A stretch of DNA of 40,047 bases from Nostoc flagelliforme FACHB-838 (lineage in GTDB: Bacteria > Cyanobacteriota > Cyanobacteriia > Cyanobacteriales > Nostocaceae). The notes beneath the pieces are model-generated. The model had not been told where the DNA came from, made no database searches, and saw only the letters and a list, made by a program, of their open reading frames with translations. The stretch spans positions 1-40,047 of the forward strand of contig NZ_JACJSI010000061.1 of NCBI RefSeq assembly GCF_014698065.1, in the 5' to 3' direction. The position numbers were made by a program, and so were the translations under genes. This document shows, piece by piece, positions 9,299-17,057 of the stretch; position 1 is the stretch's first letter, and each line of letters starts with the position of its first letter.

Positions 9299-10561
9299 AT
9301 GGCAATCAAAGTAAGCTCCAAAGCATTTTGGCTGGAAGTGAAAGCAATAAAATTTAATCTACTCAAGCCAAAACGTATTTTTTGGGGGAGTGTCTTTTCC
9401 TCTGTACTCTTGCTTTTTCCTATTTCTGGCTTGGCTGTAACCGTACAAGAAGTTCCAAATCCCCGCAAAGAGTATGGTGGTTGGGTAACTGATATGGCAG
9501 GAATCCTCAACGAGGACACAGAAGCCCAAATCAATCAGATGGTTTCTGAATTGGAAGCAAAAAAAGGAATGGAAATGGCGGTAGTAACCGTGCCAGAAAC
9601 AAATTCTGCTGCATCACCGAAAACATTTGCCACCGAATTGTTTAATTTTTGGGGAATCGGTAAGAAAAGACAAGATAATGGTGTACTAGTTTTGATCTCT
9701 GTAGGCGATCGTCGTGTAGAAATTGAAACGGGTTATGGTGTAGAAGCGATTTTACCTGATGCCAAAGTAGGCAATATTATCGATACTCAAATTATCCCCC
9801 ACTTCAAAAAAGGAGATTTTGCAGACGGTACACTGGCAGGAACCAAAGCATTAATAGTAGTTCTCAAGTCGGATCAACCATCATCTGAAAGTCAGGTAAC
9901 ACCACCAGACACTCAAGCAACCCCAAATAACACAGGTAACGGGATTGTATGGGGAGTTTTAGCTGGAGGTGGAATATTAACACTGGCAGCAGGAAGTGGT
10001 GTTTACCTAACTCGTCCTCGTAAAATCTTCATCGCACCAGAAGGGCGCACTCATAAGAGTGAAGGCAACTACACTTTTTTATGTGCTGATTGTCAAAAAC
10101 CAATGAAACAAGTAGACGATTCTACAGTCCAATCCTATTTGAACAAACCAGAAATAACAGCACAAAAACTAGGTAGTATTAAGTTTCAGGGTTGGAAATG
10201 TCTTAGTTGCACTCACAAAACAACTGGTAATGGTTTCCATATTGTTGGCCAACAGTCCCATTCCTCCAGATTTCGCCAGTGTCCTCAATGTCATGATTTG
10301 ACTCTTACCCATGACGAGAAGACTGTTCAATCACCTACACAAGCTAGTACTGGAAAACGACTAATTACTGATGAGTGCCACAATTGTTCTTACTATAATC
10401 AGCGAGAGGAAATAATTCCTCGTTTGCCTCCCCCGCCTCCACCACCACCTCCCAGCAGTTCTTGGGGTAGCGGTGGTGGCTTCAGTGGTGGTGGCGGTGC
10501 TGGTGGTGGTAGCTTCGGTGGTGGCAGTAGCGGTGGCGGCGGTGCTGGTGGTAGTTGGTAA
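9299..10561 (+). CDS. TPM-domain membrane protein with zinc-ribbon-like cysteines and a Gly-rich tail
   Basis: A 420-residue protein. A signal or anchor segment lies at about 25-48. A TPM domain (TLP18.3/Psb32/MOLO-1 family) follows at about 52-205, with KEYGGWVTDMAGIL and the VEIETGYGVEAILPD stretch. A transmembrane helix lies at about 220-245. The rest is cytosolic or lumenal, with four CxxC-type pairs (CADC, CLSC, CPQC, CHNC), likely two zinc ribbons, then a polyproline run and a Gly/Ser tail. The Gly-rich end and TPM domain are typical of YgcG-like proteins. Members of this family have roles in photosystem II repair or membrane protein quality control; no reaction can be assigned here. 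Start is ATG at 9299. A LemA gene follows 8 bp after its stop, a pairing common in bacteria, so the two are probably one operon. Confidence 0.82.
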   Translation: MAIKVSSKAFWLEVKAIKFNLLKPKRIFWGSVFSSVLLLFPISGLAVTVQEVPNPRKEYGGWVTDMAGILNEDTEAQINQMVSELEAKKGMEMAVVTVPETNSAASPKTFATELFNFWGIGKKRQDNGVLVLISVGDRRVEIETGYGVEAILPDAKVGNIIDTQIIPHFKKGDFADGTLAGTKALIVVLKSDQPSSESQVTPPDTQATPNNTGNGIVWGVLAGGGILTLAAGSGVYLTRPRKIFIAPEGRTHKSEGNYTFLCADCQKPMKQVDDSTVQSYLNKPEITAQKLGSIKFQGWKCLSCTHKTTGNGFHIVGQQSHSSRFRQCPQCHDLTLTHDEKTVQSPTQASTGKRLITDECHNCSYYNQREEIIPRLPPPPPPPPPSSSWGSGGGFSGGGGAGGGSFGGGSSGGGGAGGSW

Positions 10562-10569
10562 ATAATTTT

Positions 10570-11304
10570 ATGAACAGTCAAGATAAAAGAATTCCCGAAG
10601 ATATTGCCCCAGAAGTGCTGGAGCTAGCCTCGCACTATTATGCTGCTCACACTCAAAGTTATTCAGCTTCGGAGTTGGTAGCCGCAGGTAAGGAAGTTGA
10701 TATTCCTGCTGAGTTTATTCAGCAAGCCATTCTGGATGTACAAGCAAGGCATAAGCAACAACAACAGCAACAACAGCGATTAGCCCACCTACGTCAAAGA
10801 CTGCTAATTGTTGTCACTGGCGTAATAGCTGCACTGAGTGTCTGGAGTGCCTGGACTTACAACTCCATCCAAAATAGTAACTCCAGAGTAGAAGCAGCTT
10901 GGGCACAAGTCGAAAATCAACTCCAACGACGTGCTGATTTGATCCCTAACCTTGTAAATGTCACCCAAGCTTATGCTAAACAGGAAAAAGAGTTACTCCC
11001 TTTATTGATACGATCACGCCAAGCTTATTTGCAAGCAACGACTCCCGATCAAAAGGTTGCTGCAACAGTGCAAGTCAATCAAGCAATTGACCATTTCCGT
11101 GATTATGCCAGGGTCAATCCCCAATTGCAATCAAGCCAACTATTTACCAATCTTCAATACGAACTTACGGGTACTGAAAATCGTTTAGCTGTAGAAAGAA
11201 TGCGTTATAATCAAGCAGTGCAAGCTTATAATCAAAAAATTCAAAGTTTTCCTAACTTCTTAGTTTCTAATATTCTTGGGTTTGAGAAGAAAGAATTTTT
11301 CTAA
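10570..11304 (+). CDS. lemA: LemA family membrane protein
   Basis: A 244-residue protein from ATG 10570; a TTG at 10555, overlapping the previous gene, would add five residues. Residues about 1-75 form an extra N-terminal region with a Gln-rich stretch. One transmembrane helix lies near 80-100. The LemA core follows (NSRVEAAWAQVENQLQRRADLIPNLV), a long helical coiled-coil. LemA proteins sit in the membrane with the helical domain outside; their biochemical role is unknown. The tight spacing after the TPM gene suggests they act together. Confidence 0.85.
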   Translation: MNSQDKRIPEDIAPEVLELASHYYAAHTQSYSASELVAAGKEVDIPAEFIQQAILDVQARHKQQQQQQQRLAHLRQRLLIVVTGVIAALSVWSAWTYNSIQNSNSRVEAAWAQVENQLQRRADLIPNLVNVTQAYAKQEKELLPLLIRSRQAYLQATTPDQKVAATVQVNQAIDHFRDYARVNPQLQSSQLFTNLQYELTGTENRLAVERMRYNQAVQAYNQKIQSFPNFLVSNILGFEKKEFF

Positions 11305-11599
11305 GCTGCAAATACTGGTATTCCCAAAATTCAAATTTTTAGGGAATAAAAAGTAATAATAACTACGCCACACAGCAGGCTTACAGGCGTATGGAAGCAG
11401 TTATTGAGCAGGGGGAAAAGAGAAGCAGGGGAAGAGGAATTGCTTAATAATACAGCGCTTCCCGCTATTATGCAGTACAGTTTTTTCCTTGCCCCTTTAT
11501 TAGCATACTTTTCAGTTTTAATGATGTACCTCATAGCTGCCGGAGGTGCTGTAAATAACTCTCTTTCCTCCCCTGCCTCCCCCGCACCCCCTGCCTCCC
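11305..11599. other. Low-complexity intergenic region
   Basis: A purine-rich stretch (about 11405-11440) and a pyrimidine-rich stretch (about 11565-11599, repeats of CCTGCCTCCCC) flank sequence without convincing coding potential. The pyrimidine-rich part leads straight into the 19-bp repeat at 11600, as at the right end of the 8545-8663 element. Confidence 0.45.
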
Positions 11600-11618
11600 C
11601 TGCTTATCCGAACCGTAT
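11600..11618 (+). repeat. Solo copy of the 19-bp repeat end
   Basis: GCTTATCCGAACCGTATTG is identical to the reverse complement of 8545-8563. No partner end is visible within a few hundred bases. It abuts the 3' end of a protein fragment on the minus strand (11619-11787), so it also marks a gene break. Confidence 0.55.
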
Positions 11619-11787
11619 TGGGAGTGATGAATGGTGTGTTGGGGGGAAATCTTAGGTCAAAATTTGGCTTGGTAGCTTTTTTAGACCGATGTACACTATC
11701 TTTCAAATAAGTTTCCTGCATACCGATTAAGTGCCAGCAGGTTTCGAGTAATAATTGTGCTGTTATACTTACTATTTGCGTTTCCAA
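11619..11787 (-). pseudogene. Protein fragment, possibly a transposase C-terminus
   Basis: The minus strand encodes about 55 residues that look like real protein (LLLETCWHLIGMQETY, SVHRSKKATKPNFDL), then runs into the 19-bp repeat and low-complexity sequence. No proper start is visible (only TTG at 11787). The style resembles the tail of cyanobacterial transposases, but I do not recognise the family with confidence. If it is a transposase end, the adjacent 19-bp sequence may be the terminal repeat of that IS. Confidence 0.3.
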
Positions 11788-12240
11788 AATAATTTAATAC
11801 TAAAAGCACTTGATACGAAGAACCCCCACATCAAAGAAGGTTCAGGAACACTTGTGGAATGTTCAGAGATAAAGATAGCTTTGAAATTAAGATCAGCCGA
11901 AGGCGTATCCAAGTTCCATGAGTTATTAATTATTGAATCAAAGTTTGTAGTACTAATCAAAAAGGTTTTCCCACCAAGGTAACGGTCAAAGACTGGACTC
12001 AGTGGGCTTTCGCCAACCCAAGCATAGCCAGGTAATATCATGTTCGACTTAATACTTATGTCATTGCGAGCGTAGCGCGGCAATCCCAAATCTTTGCGAT
12101 TGCTTCATTCCACTTCGTTGCATTCGCAATGACATATTATAAGTGATTTGCCGAACATGATATAATCCGTGACCATTCCAGCTACTAGAGTTCCTGCGTT
12201 TTCTCCTGGAAAGCTGTTTCGAGAAAAAGTAGCACCTTAA
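11772..12240 (-). pseudogene. PEP-CTERM protein gene, split by a palindromic element and frameshifted
   Basis: The C-terminal part (ILPGYAWVGESPLSPVFDRYLGG … SVPEPSLMWGFF … WKRK) has a PEP-CTERM sorting signal: Pro-Glu-Pro, a hydrophobic helix and a basic tail. Such proteins are exported and processed by exosortase. Reading upstream, a palindromic element (12034-12163) interrupts the frame. Beyond it the same type of protein continues in frame (GATFSRNSFPGENAGTLVAGMVTDY). Removing the element joins DY to ILPGYAW. Just upstream a stop in TTTAAGG and continuation in another frame (NTSVLFK) suggest a lost A. The 5' end is not found. Confidence 0.6.
12034..12163. mobile_element. MITE-like palindromic element inserted in the PEP-CTERM gene
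   Basis: A nested inverted repeat. The outer arms are ATATCATGTTCG near 12036 and CGAACATGATAT near 12152. The inner arms are ATGTCATTGCGA (12058-12069) and TCGCAATGACAT (12124-12135). The centre holds the cyanobacterial GAGCGTAGCGCGGCAATCCC-type repeat. It has no coding capacity. A half-arm of the same kind (ATATCATGTCCGG … ACTTAT) appears near 22806, after the effector gene. Confidence 0.7.
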
Positions 12241-12590
12241 ACAATACAGATGTATTTACCTTACTAGTATCAGTCTAGTATCAATCTAATCATTGCAAAG
12301 CCAGACAAGCTACTGAGTACTGCTGCTTACAAATGCATGATCTCACGCTGACTGGGGATATCGAAATATCGAAGTTATCGGTTGTTGTACTACTGTTGGA
12401 TTAAGGGCAATGGATAGCGTGGGTTGCTGTCGGGGAAGCATTAGAGGGATTGTTGGAGAGCTAAAATGAGTTGTCTAGTTTAATCGCGTAGGCGCAGCCG
12501 TAGGCATCGCTTCCTCAATCGCCTTAATGTCTTCAACTCTGTGCTTTGGCAATGGATGCTGATGTATATCAAAATGCTGCCGATGCTTTT
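12241..12590. other. Degraded intergenic region
   Basis: No convincing gene. A cyanobacterial palindromic repeat of the GCGTAGGCGCAGCCGTAGGCATCGC kind is near 12485-12510. Short frames around it do not resemble known proteins. Confidence 0.4.
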
Positions 12591-12710
12591 TTAAGAAACG
12601 ATAAAAGCTACATCTTCAGCATCGTCTACGAGTTTAGGTTCTGCTGCATCTGAGAGTGGCGATACTACAATAGTAGATGTTTCCGATTTTAACTCGTTTT
12701 TACTTACCAT
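12591..12710 (-). CDS. Short ORF of 39 codons, uncertain
   Basis: ATG at 12710 opens a peptide rich in acidic and Ser/Thr residues (MVSKNELKSETSTIVVSPLS … DDAEDVAFIVS). A possible AGGA lies only 3 nt before the start. There is no Cys and no Gly-Gly leader cleavage site, so a modified-peptide precursor is not supported. It could be a real small protein or the start of a lost gene. Confidence 0.22.
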   Translation of the reverse strand: MVSKNELKSETSTIVVSPLSDAAEPKLVDDAEDVAFIVS

Positions 12711-12787
12711 TAATCCTGAGTGAAGGAATCTTTCTGAGTGTATCGTTTGGTTGACCTTTTATTTAGTATGACTTCTAGGGAATAGCA

Positions 12788-12985
12788 TTAGCCACGACGA
12801 AATAGAGTTTCGAGATAAACTTGGGAAACACGGTGGTCACCATCAGCATTTTGCAGCAGAAAAAGGGAAATAGCTGCGGTAATAAGGCGACGTTCATCCC
12901 AATCAGGATGCTTTTCTAAGTAGGTGTTGAGAGATTGATGTAGGGTTTCAGGAAGGGTAGTAAAGATGTTTTGGGTTGAGTTCAT
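12788..12985 (-). CDS. DUF2811 family small protein
   Basis: A 65-residue protein (MNSTQNIFTTLPETLHQSLNT … HPDWDERRLITAAISLFLLQN … VYLETLF). The pattern of a short N-terminus, LHxSLxxYLExHPDWD, ALSLFLLQN and a final YLETLF is that of DUF2811, a cyanobacterial family of unknown function. Length fits the family. It stands alone. Confidence 0.7.
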   Translation of the reverse strand: MNSTQNIFTTLPETLHQSLNTYLEKHPDWDERRLITAAISLFLLQNADGDHRVSQVYLETLFRRG

Positions 12986-13527
12986 CCGATCAAAGCTTCC
13001 GAAAGAGCAAATTATAGAGACAATAAGCTAGAGGTGATGCACTGCTTATGCAGTTTCACCCCGTTCCTCGCTTGCCAAACCATTTGCACTAACAACTGAA
13101 TATTTTTATACAGTTGATGTTCAAAATGGAACGGGCGACAAAGGCTAGTCGATTTATTGTGTGCTGATTGGCTCGGTTTGTCAATGTTGCTAAATGTTAA
13201 AGAGAAATATAGAAAAAATAAATAGTTACGTGAAAATGAGGGTTAGAAGCAGGTTTTCTTTACCTTATGTAACAATAACTCGGTAAAGCAAAGCGATGAC
13301 TACAGTTATCACAAAATCCCTGATGGGGAACAGAAGCCGATTCTCTTGTAAAACAACTGTGGAAAACAGTAGGAATAGCTGTGGAAACTCTGTGGAATCT
13401 GCCAGAAAAAGTAGAACTAATGATAAGAATACTTAAGTATGAATAATAGTCTATCTTAAGTAAGTTTTTACAGATAAATACAGCAACTAAGCTGTTGTTT
13501 ATAGCGGGAAATAGCTTTCCATAAGGG
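12986..13527. other. Intergenic region with DnaA-box-like sites
   Basis: About 540 bp without a convincing gene. TGTGGAAAA (13359-13367), TGTGGAAAC (13380-13388) and TGTGGAATC (13391-13399) lie within about 40 bp. The first is a perfect reverse complement of TTTTCCACA, the cyanobacterial DnaA box. A palindrome ATACTTAAGTAT lies at 13429-13440. A 93-codon minus frame here (13260-13541) lacks protein-like composition. Confidence 0.4.
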
Positions 13528-13558
13528 GAGTGCTTAAACATGAAGAGTTTAAGTACTC
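13528..13558 (+). terminator. Hairpin upstream of cynS
   Basis: GAGTGCTTAAAC and GTTTAAGTACTC pair with one mismatch around a 7-nt loop, and TTTATC follows. It lies about 97 bp before the cynS start on the same strand. It could end upstream transcription or be a 5'-leader hairpin; the U-run is short. Confidence 0.4.
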
Positions 13559-13654
13559 TTTATCTAAGCAGAGACATAAACTAGGTTTTCAGCTTCATAC
13601 GTTGAGTTAGTGTATGCTTGTTAATGTATAAATCTAATTCTATTTTACGTTCAA

Positions 13655-14095
13655 ATGTCTATTCCTGAAATTACCCAAAAACTTTTAACAGCTAAAGAGA
13701 ACAAGGGGCTGACTTTTGCACAATTAGCAGAAGTTCTGCAATGTAACGAAGTATGGATTGCCTCTGTAATTTATCGCCAAGCGAGTGCTTCACCTGAAGA
13801 AGCAAAGTTATTAGTTGATACATTAGGGCTTGATATAGACAATGCTAAAGAGCTGAGTAAGTATCCGATAAAAGGTAGTGATGCTGTTGTTCCAACTGAT
13901 CCTTTTATTTATCGCTTCTATGAAATTATGCAGGTGTATGGACTTCCACTAAAAGATGTAGTTCAAGAAAAGTTTGGTGATGGAATTATAAGTGCTATTG
14001 ATTTTACTTTGGATGTAGACAGGGAAGAAAACCCAAAAGGCGAACGCGTGAAAATTGTTATGTCAGGTAAATTCCTCCCTTACAAAAAATGGTAA
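13655..14095 (+). CDS. cynS: Cyanate hydratase (cyanase)
   Basis: Converts cyanate plus bicarbonate to ammonia and carbon dioxide (via carbamate) in the cytosol, allowing cyanate detoxification and use as nitrogen source. The 146-residue length is normal for cyanobacteria. The N-terminal half is the helical domain; the C-terminal half carries the catalytic residues Arg87 and Glu90 (in FIYRFYEIMQVYG) and Ser113 (in FGDGIISAIDF). The family ending KFLPYKKW is intact. The enzyme works as a decamer. In many cyanobacteria cynS follows cynABD transporter genes; here it is alone. A hairpin lies about 100 bp upstream; I could not find a clear NtcA site. Confidence 0.97.
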   Translation: MSIPEITQKLLTAKENKGLTFAQLAEVLQCNEVWIASVIYRQASASPEEAKLLVDTLGLDIDNAKELSKYPIKGSDAVVPTDPFIYRFYEIMQVYGLPLKDVVQEKFGDGIISAIDFTLDVDREENPKGERVKIVMSGKFLPYKKW

Positions 14096-14233
14096 TTCTC
14101 TTGGGCGTAGATACTTTCAATTGAATTGCAAACCGCCTGCAAGTGTTTGTTAATATACATTTAACTTCATAAAAATTCCTCAGAGCAGATTTCCTCTGTT
14201 GGAGAATCTTAATGACTTTACCAAGTTTTGGTA
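14096..14233. other. Intergenic region after cynS
   Basis: Nothing recognised. No strong terminator hairpin is seen directly after the cynS stop. Confidence 0.4.
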
Positions 14234-14341
14234 TCAGCAGTAAAAGTAAATCGCACCCCCAACCATGACAAACAGAGCGATGGTCTTGAAGAGTACCACC
14301 GTAGGTGATCGCTCTTTGCGTGTACTAGACTGCCGACGCAC
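14234..14341 (-). CDS. Possible 35-residue single-span membrane protein
   Basis: GTG at 14341 opens a peptide with a basic N-terminus (VRRQSSTRKERSP) followed by one hydrophobic span (VVLFKTIALFVMVGGAIYFYC). The basic-then-hydrophobic layout is typical of small cyanobacterial membrane proteins. There is no clear ribosome binding site and a non-ATG start, so it may be a remnant. Confidence 0.3.
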   Translation of the reverse strand: MRRQSSTRKERSPTVVLFKTIALFVMVGGAIYFYC

Positions 14342-14420
14342 CAGAAGACATCGCTTGTATGTGAGTCTTGGGTATAAAGTTATGTTAAAGTGTGTGCGAG
14401 TTTGAAGTGCGTTTTCCTAA

Positions 14421-14765
14421 ATGCGAATGCTATTAATAGCCAATACTGTTTTTGAAATAGGAATTGGTTGCGTATTTCTCTTGTTTCCAACTTTGCTTAC
14501 CCTGGATAGCCAACTGTCTATTTCCTTACTGCGGGTAATTGGATGCGGTGCTTTGTCTTTGGGGACTTTGAGTTTTTTAATGCTGGATTTGACTGATAAA
14601 AAAGAACTAAAACCAGGATTAATCGCTTTGTCTATTTTTCATAGTCTGGTAGCGCTCGCCCAAATTTACAGTTTTGTTGGCAGCATGATTAATACACCTA
14701 TAATCATTGCACATTCAGTATTTGCAGTGTTATTTATCAGTGTTTTATGGCAGCGAATTAGATAA
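14421..14765 (+). CDS. Hypothetical membrane protein with four helices
   Basis: A 114-residue protein with about four hydrophobic helices (about 5-25, 33-52, 63-85, 92-110) and short polar links such as DLTDKKELKPG. The N-terminus is predicted to begin in the membrane soon after MRM. No family motif is recognised; small four-helix proteins of this kind are common and mostly unassigned. Start is the ATG at 14421. Confidence 0.6.
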   Translation: MRMLLIANTVFEIGIGCVFLLFPTLLTLDSQLSISLLRVIGCGALSLGTLSFLMLDLTDKKELKPGLIALSIFHSLVALAQIYSFVGSMINTPIIIAHSVFAVLFISVLWQRIR

Positions 14766-15087
14766 ATTTAAAAGCGTTTCAATTCATAGCACATCCGTGC
14801 CTGGGCGATCGCAGTTACGCCAATTCCAGAAACACTGCAAGCATAGAGGAAAGCATACGCCGGACTCTCAGGTAAAAATGTTACAATATGTTACTCAAAT
14901 GGTTGTGCTCGCCGTCACAGTCACGCTGGGGCTGATAAACAACGTTGCAATTCCAATAATTGCACCCCAAAGACAGCCATAGCAGCAAACGATAATCAAC
15001 TGATTTCTGGGTTTAGCCCTGTCGTTTGATATTGTATGAACGAGCAGGATTTAGCCGTTGAGCAGGAATATAGCTTAGAAAATACCA
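14766..15087. other. Intergenic region with a likely decayed membrane protein
   Basis: The minus strand holds two protein-like stretches in different frames: WGAIIGIATLFISPSVTV near 14920-14975 and SPAYAFLYACSVSGIGVTAIAQ near 14800-14870. They look like parts of a lost integral membrane protein. No intact gene is present. Confidence 0.35.
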
Positions 15088-15555
15088 ATGAACTTAAGCA
15101 TTCAACAGATTGTGCCGGAGGACGTTGCATTAATGGAAGCTCTATTAGCGACCTTTGGTGAGGCATTCGATGAGGTGGAGACATATAGAAATCCGCCTAG
15201 TGCAGACTACCTGCGGCAACTGCTCGATAGTGACTACTTCATTGCGATCGCCGCATTGAAAGGAGGTGAGGTGGTTGGCGGTCTCACTGCCTACGAGCTT
15301 AAAAAGTTCGAGCAGGAGCGCAGCGAGATTTACATCTACGATCTAGCTGTTGCCGCCGCACACCGACGGCAGGGGATCGCAACAGCATTAATTCAGAAGC
15401 TGAAGGAAGTAGCAGCAGCATCTGGAGCTTATGTCATTTTCGTCCAGGCGGATATCGGTGACGATCCAGCCATTAAACTTTATACAAAGCTGGGCGATCG
15501 CGAAGACGTATTGCATTTCGATATAGCAGTTAATAGCGGCAATGACAATGCCTAG
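15088..15555 (+). CDS. AAC(3)-I-like aminoglycoside 3-N-acetyltransferase (GNAT)
   Basis: A 155-residue GNAT enzyme closely resembling the AAC(3)-I family, which acetylates aminoglycosides at the 3-amino group with acetyl-CoA. Matching stretches include SDYFIAIAALKGGEVVGGL, YELKKFEQERSEIYIYDLAV, the acetyl-CoA loop HRRQGIATALI, and GAYVIFVQADIGDDPAIKLYTKLG. Length is normal. Start is ATG at 15088 with no strong ribosome binding site. It stands alone, with no integron or cassette site seen. Chromosomal homologues occur in environmental bacteria, so resistance may not be its native role. Confidence 0.85.
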   Translation: MNLSIQQIVPEDVALMEALLATFGEAFDEVETYRNPPSADYLRQLLDSDYFIAIAALKGGEVVGGLTAYELKKFEQERSEIYIYDLAVAAAHRRQGIATALIQKLKEVAAASGAYVIFVQADIGDDPAIKLYTKLGDREDVLHFDIAVNSGNDNA

Positions 15556-15679
15556 CGCTTATCTGAGTAGTGGCTTTTCGAGAAGAGCATATTAGAGATC
15601 GGGTCAATACAATCTTTCTAAATCCTGGTTGAGTCATAATCAGCGATTAAACGCAGTTTATTTTTCGTGCGAAAACCCT

Positions 15680-16082
15680 ATGAAAATTACAGCTTCAGCA
15701 CTTTGGCTCAACGCCCTTGGATGTCACGGCATCCGCTAATTTCGTCAAACAATATTTTGGTTTTAGCGAAGAGATGTCAGCCGAAGGTTTTGTGTCGCTG
15801 TCTAGACCAGATGCTGGCTTTAACCTTATTTTTCTGAAAACTGGACTAGAAACTTTTAAACCAATTCACATACGCGGACATTGAGCAGATGGTTTGCTTG
15901 TTGCGTTTGTTGTGAACGACATCGATCGTGAATATGCCCGATTACAATCAGAAGGGGTGACGATTACTACACCGATCGAGACTGAACCTTGGGGCGAAAA
16001 ATTCTTTCAAGTCACCAATCCAAATGGTGTGGTGATCCAATTGGTTACTCTTGAAAATTTGCGGTTACTAGATAAAGTTTGA
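15680..16082 (+). pseudogene. VOC/glyoxalase-like protein, broken
   Basis: ATG at 15680 opens MKITASALWLNA, then the frame shifts. From about 15720 another frame reads DVTASANFVKQYFGFSEEMSAEG … FKPIHIRGH, an in-frame TGA at 15881, then ADGLLVAFVVNDIDREYARL … FFQVTNPNGVVIQLV to 16082. The layout of a beta-alpha-beta-beta-beta unit with a final VTNPNG is that of the VOC (glyoxalase/bleomycin-resistance) superfamily. One frameshift and one stop make it non-functional unless these are sequencing errors. Confidence 0.7.
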
Positions 16083-16094
16083 ACAGGAGAAAAT

Positions 16095-16281
16095 ATGCGA
16101 GTGTTGGAATTAATTGCCATCTTGGAAAAAGATGGCGAATGAGATTTTTAATCAAGATGCACTCGCTACGGCAATTGTGCGGATTCATGAAGTTGGCTGA
16201 TTAATAAGTCCCGCACAAACACGGATTCATTCCTGCTGCCTTTAAGTAAAACTGCATTATACAAGTTTTGAAGGTGCATTT
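16095..16281. other. Short decayed stretch
   Basis: MRVLELIAILEKDGE followed by a stop, then, in the next frame, NEIFNQDALATAIVRIHEVG. It looks like a small gene with a frameshift, not identified. Confidence 0.25.
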
Positions 16282-16536
16282 ATGGCTGATACTGCAATCT
16301 TAGATAACCGTATAAATAAGCAAATAAAATTTGGACCATTAGAAGCGACAGTAGCAGCAACAGAAGAAGAGTCAGTAATATTAGCCGAAAAGCTCACACA
16401 GGTGGCAATTCCTTTATACGTATTGTTACAAGCACTGAACATAGCAAAATACAATAAGGCAGCAGCTTTCCGCTACGCTGACAAATATCTAAACGATATC
16501 AAAAAGTCAAAATGGGTTGTTATGAAAACGGCTTGA
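16282..16536 (+). CDS. Small hypothetical protein
   Basis: An 84-residue protein from ATG 16282 with AAGGTG about 6 nt upstream, which supports the start. It is mainly helical and Ala/Lys rich (EESVILAEKLTQVAIPLYVLL … ALNIAKYNKAAAFRYADKYL), soluble, with no signal peptide. I do not recognise the family. Confidence 0.5.
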   Translation: MADTAILDNRINKQIKFGPLEATVAATEEESVILAEKLTQVAIPLYVLLQALNIAKYNKAAAFRYADKYLNDIKKSKWVVMKTA

Positions 16537-16585
16537 AATTTTTCGATGAAACGCTCGGTTGGATATTTTCTCCTGATGTAAATTC

Positions 16586-16954
16586 TCAGTTTTGATTATT
16601 CCAATCATTGAACTTATATTTAACTGGAGAATTTTGGAGTAATTTTTCAATTCCCAAACGGATTAGCTCTGGTGGAATCCCATCTAATTTCAACTCGGTT
16701 TGGATAAACTCATCAATTAAATTGGCTTTCGTTTTCTCCAAAAGTGCCAACATCTGTTGAGCTTGGGTTGTTGGTGTGCTTGATGAATTACTTTCGAGAT
16801 GAGAAGAATGTTGATCGCTGGGTGCAGAATTAACAAACTGTTTGGTATCCCGGTCATAGCCAGAGAAGTTTTTCAGATATAGCATAGGGAACCATTGATT
16901 AACACCCCCGTAATAAACCGCTCGACCAACTGGTGATTGTGCGGCAATCTCCAT
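16586..16954 (-). CDS. Hypothetical protein, unknown family
   Basis: A 122-residue protein. It has an aromatic N-terminal part (VGRAVYYGGVNQWFPMLYLKNFSGYDRD), a Ser/Thr/Gln linker (about 45-65) and a helical C-terminus (MLALLEKTKANLIDEFIQTELK … ELIRLGIEKLL). No motif is recognised. It lies tail-to-tail with the previous gene. Confidence 0.5.
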   Translation of the reverse strand: MEIAAQSPVGRAVYYGGVNQWFPMLYLKNFSGYDRDTKQFVNSAPSDQHSSHLESNSSSTPTTQAQQMLALLEKTKANLIDEFIQTELKLDGIPPELIRLGIEKLLQNSPVKYKFNDWNNQN

Positions 16955-16982
16955 GACTTGGGTTATTGTTGAAATTACTTGA

Positions 16983-17026
16983 GAAGAAACCGTCGTTATA
17001 TCTCAAACTCAAACGACGGTTTCTTC
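16983..17026 (-). terminator. Strong hairpin after the hydrolase gene
   Basis: GAAGAAACCGTCGTT and AACGACGGTTTCTTC form a perfect 15-bp stem with a 14-nt loop. It lies 32 bp past the stop of the hydrolase gene (17058-18206) and before the next minus-strand gene, so it probably ends hydrolase transcription; the stem itself carries T-rich sequence. Confidence 0.65.
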
Positions 17027-17057
17027 ATAACTCCTCGGTTCTTATCCCAAACTTACG

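Noticed and set aside
10399..10581. Pro-rich minus-strand frame opposite the TPM gene tail
   Set aside because: It is the antisense of the Gly-rich codons of the TPM protein.
12591..12710. 39-codon ORF as a RiPP precursor
   Set aside because: No Gly-Gly site, no Cys, Ser/Thr-rich core pattern or modification enzyme nearby.
13260..13541. 93-codon minus-strand frame upstream of cynS
   Set aside because: Composition is not protein-like, it overlaps the palindromes and DnaA-like sites, and no family pattern is visible.
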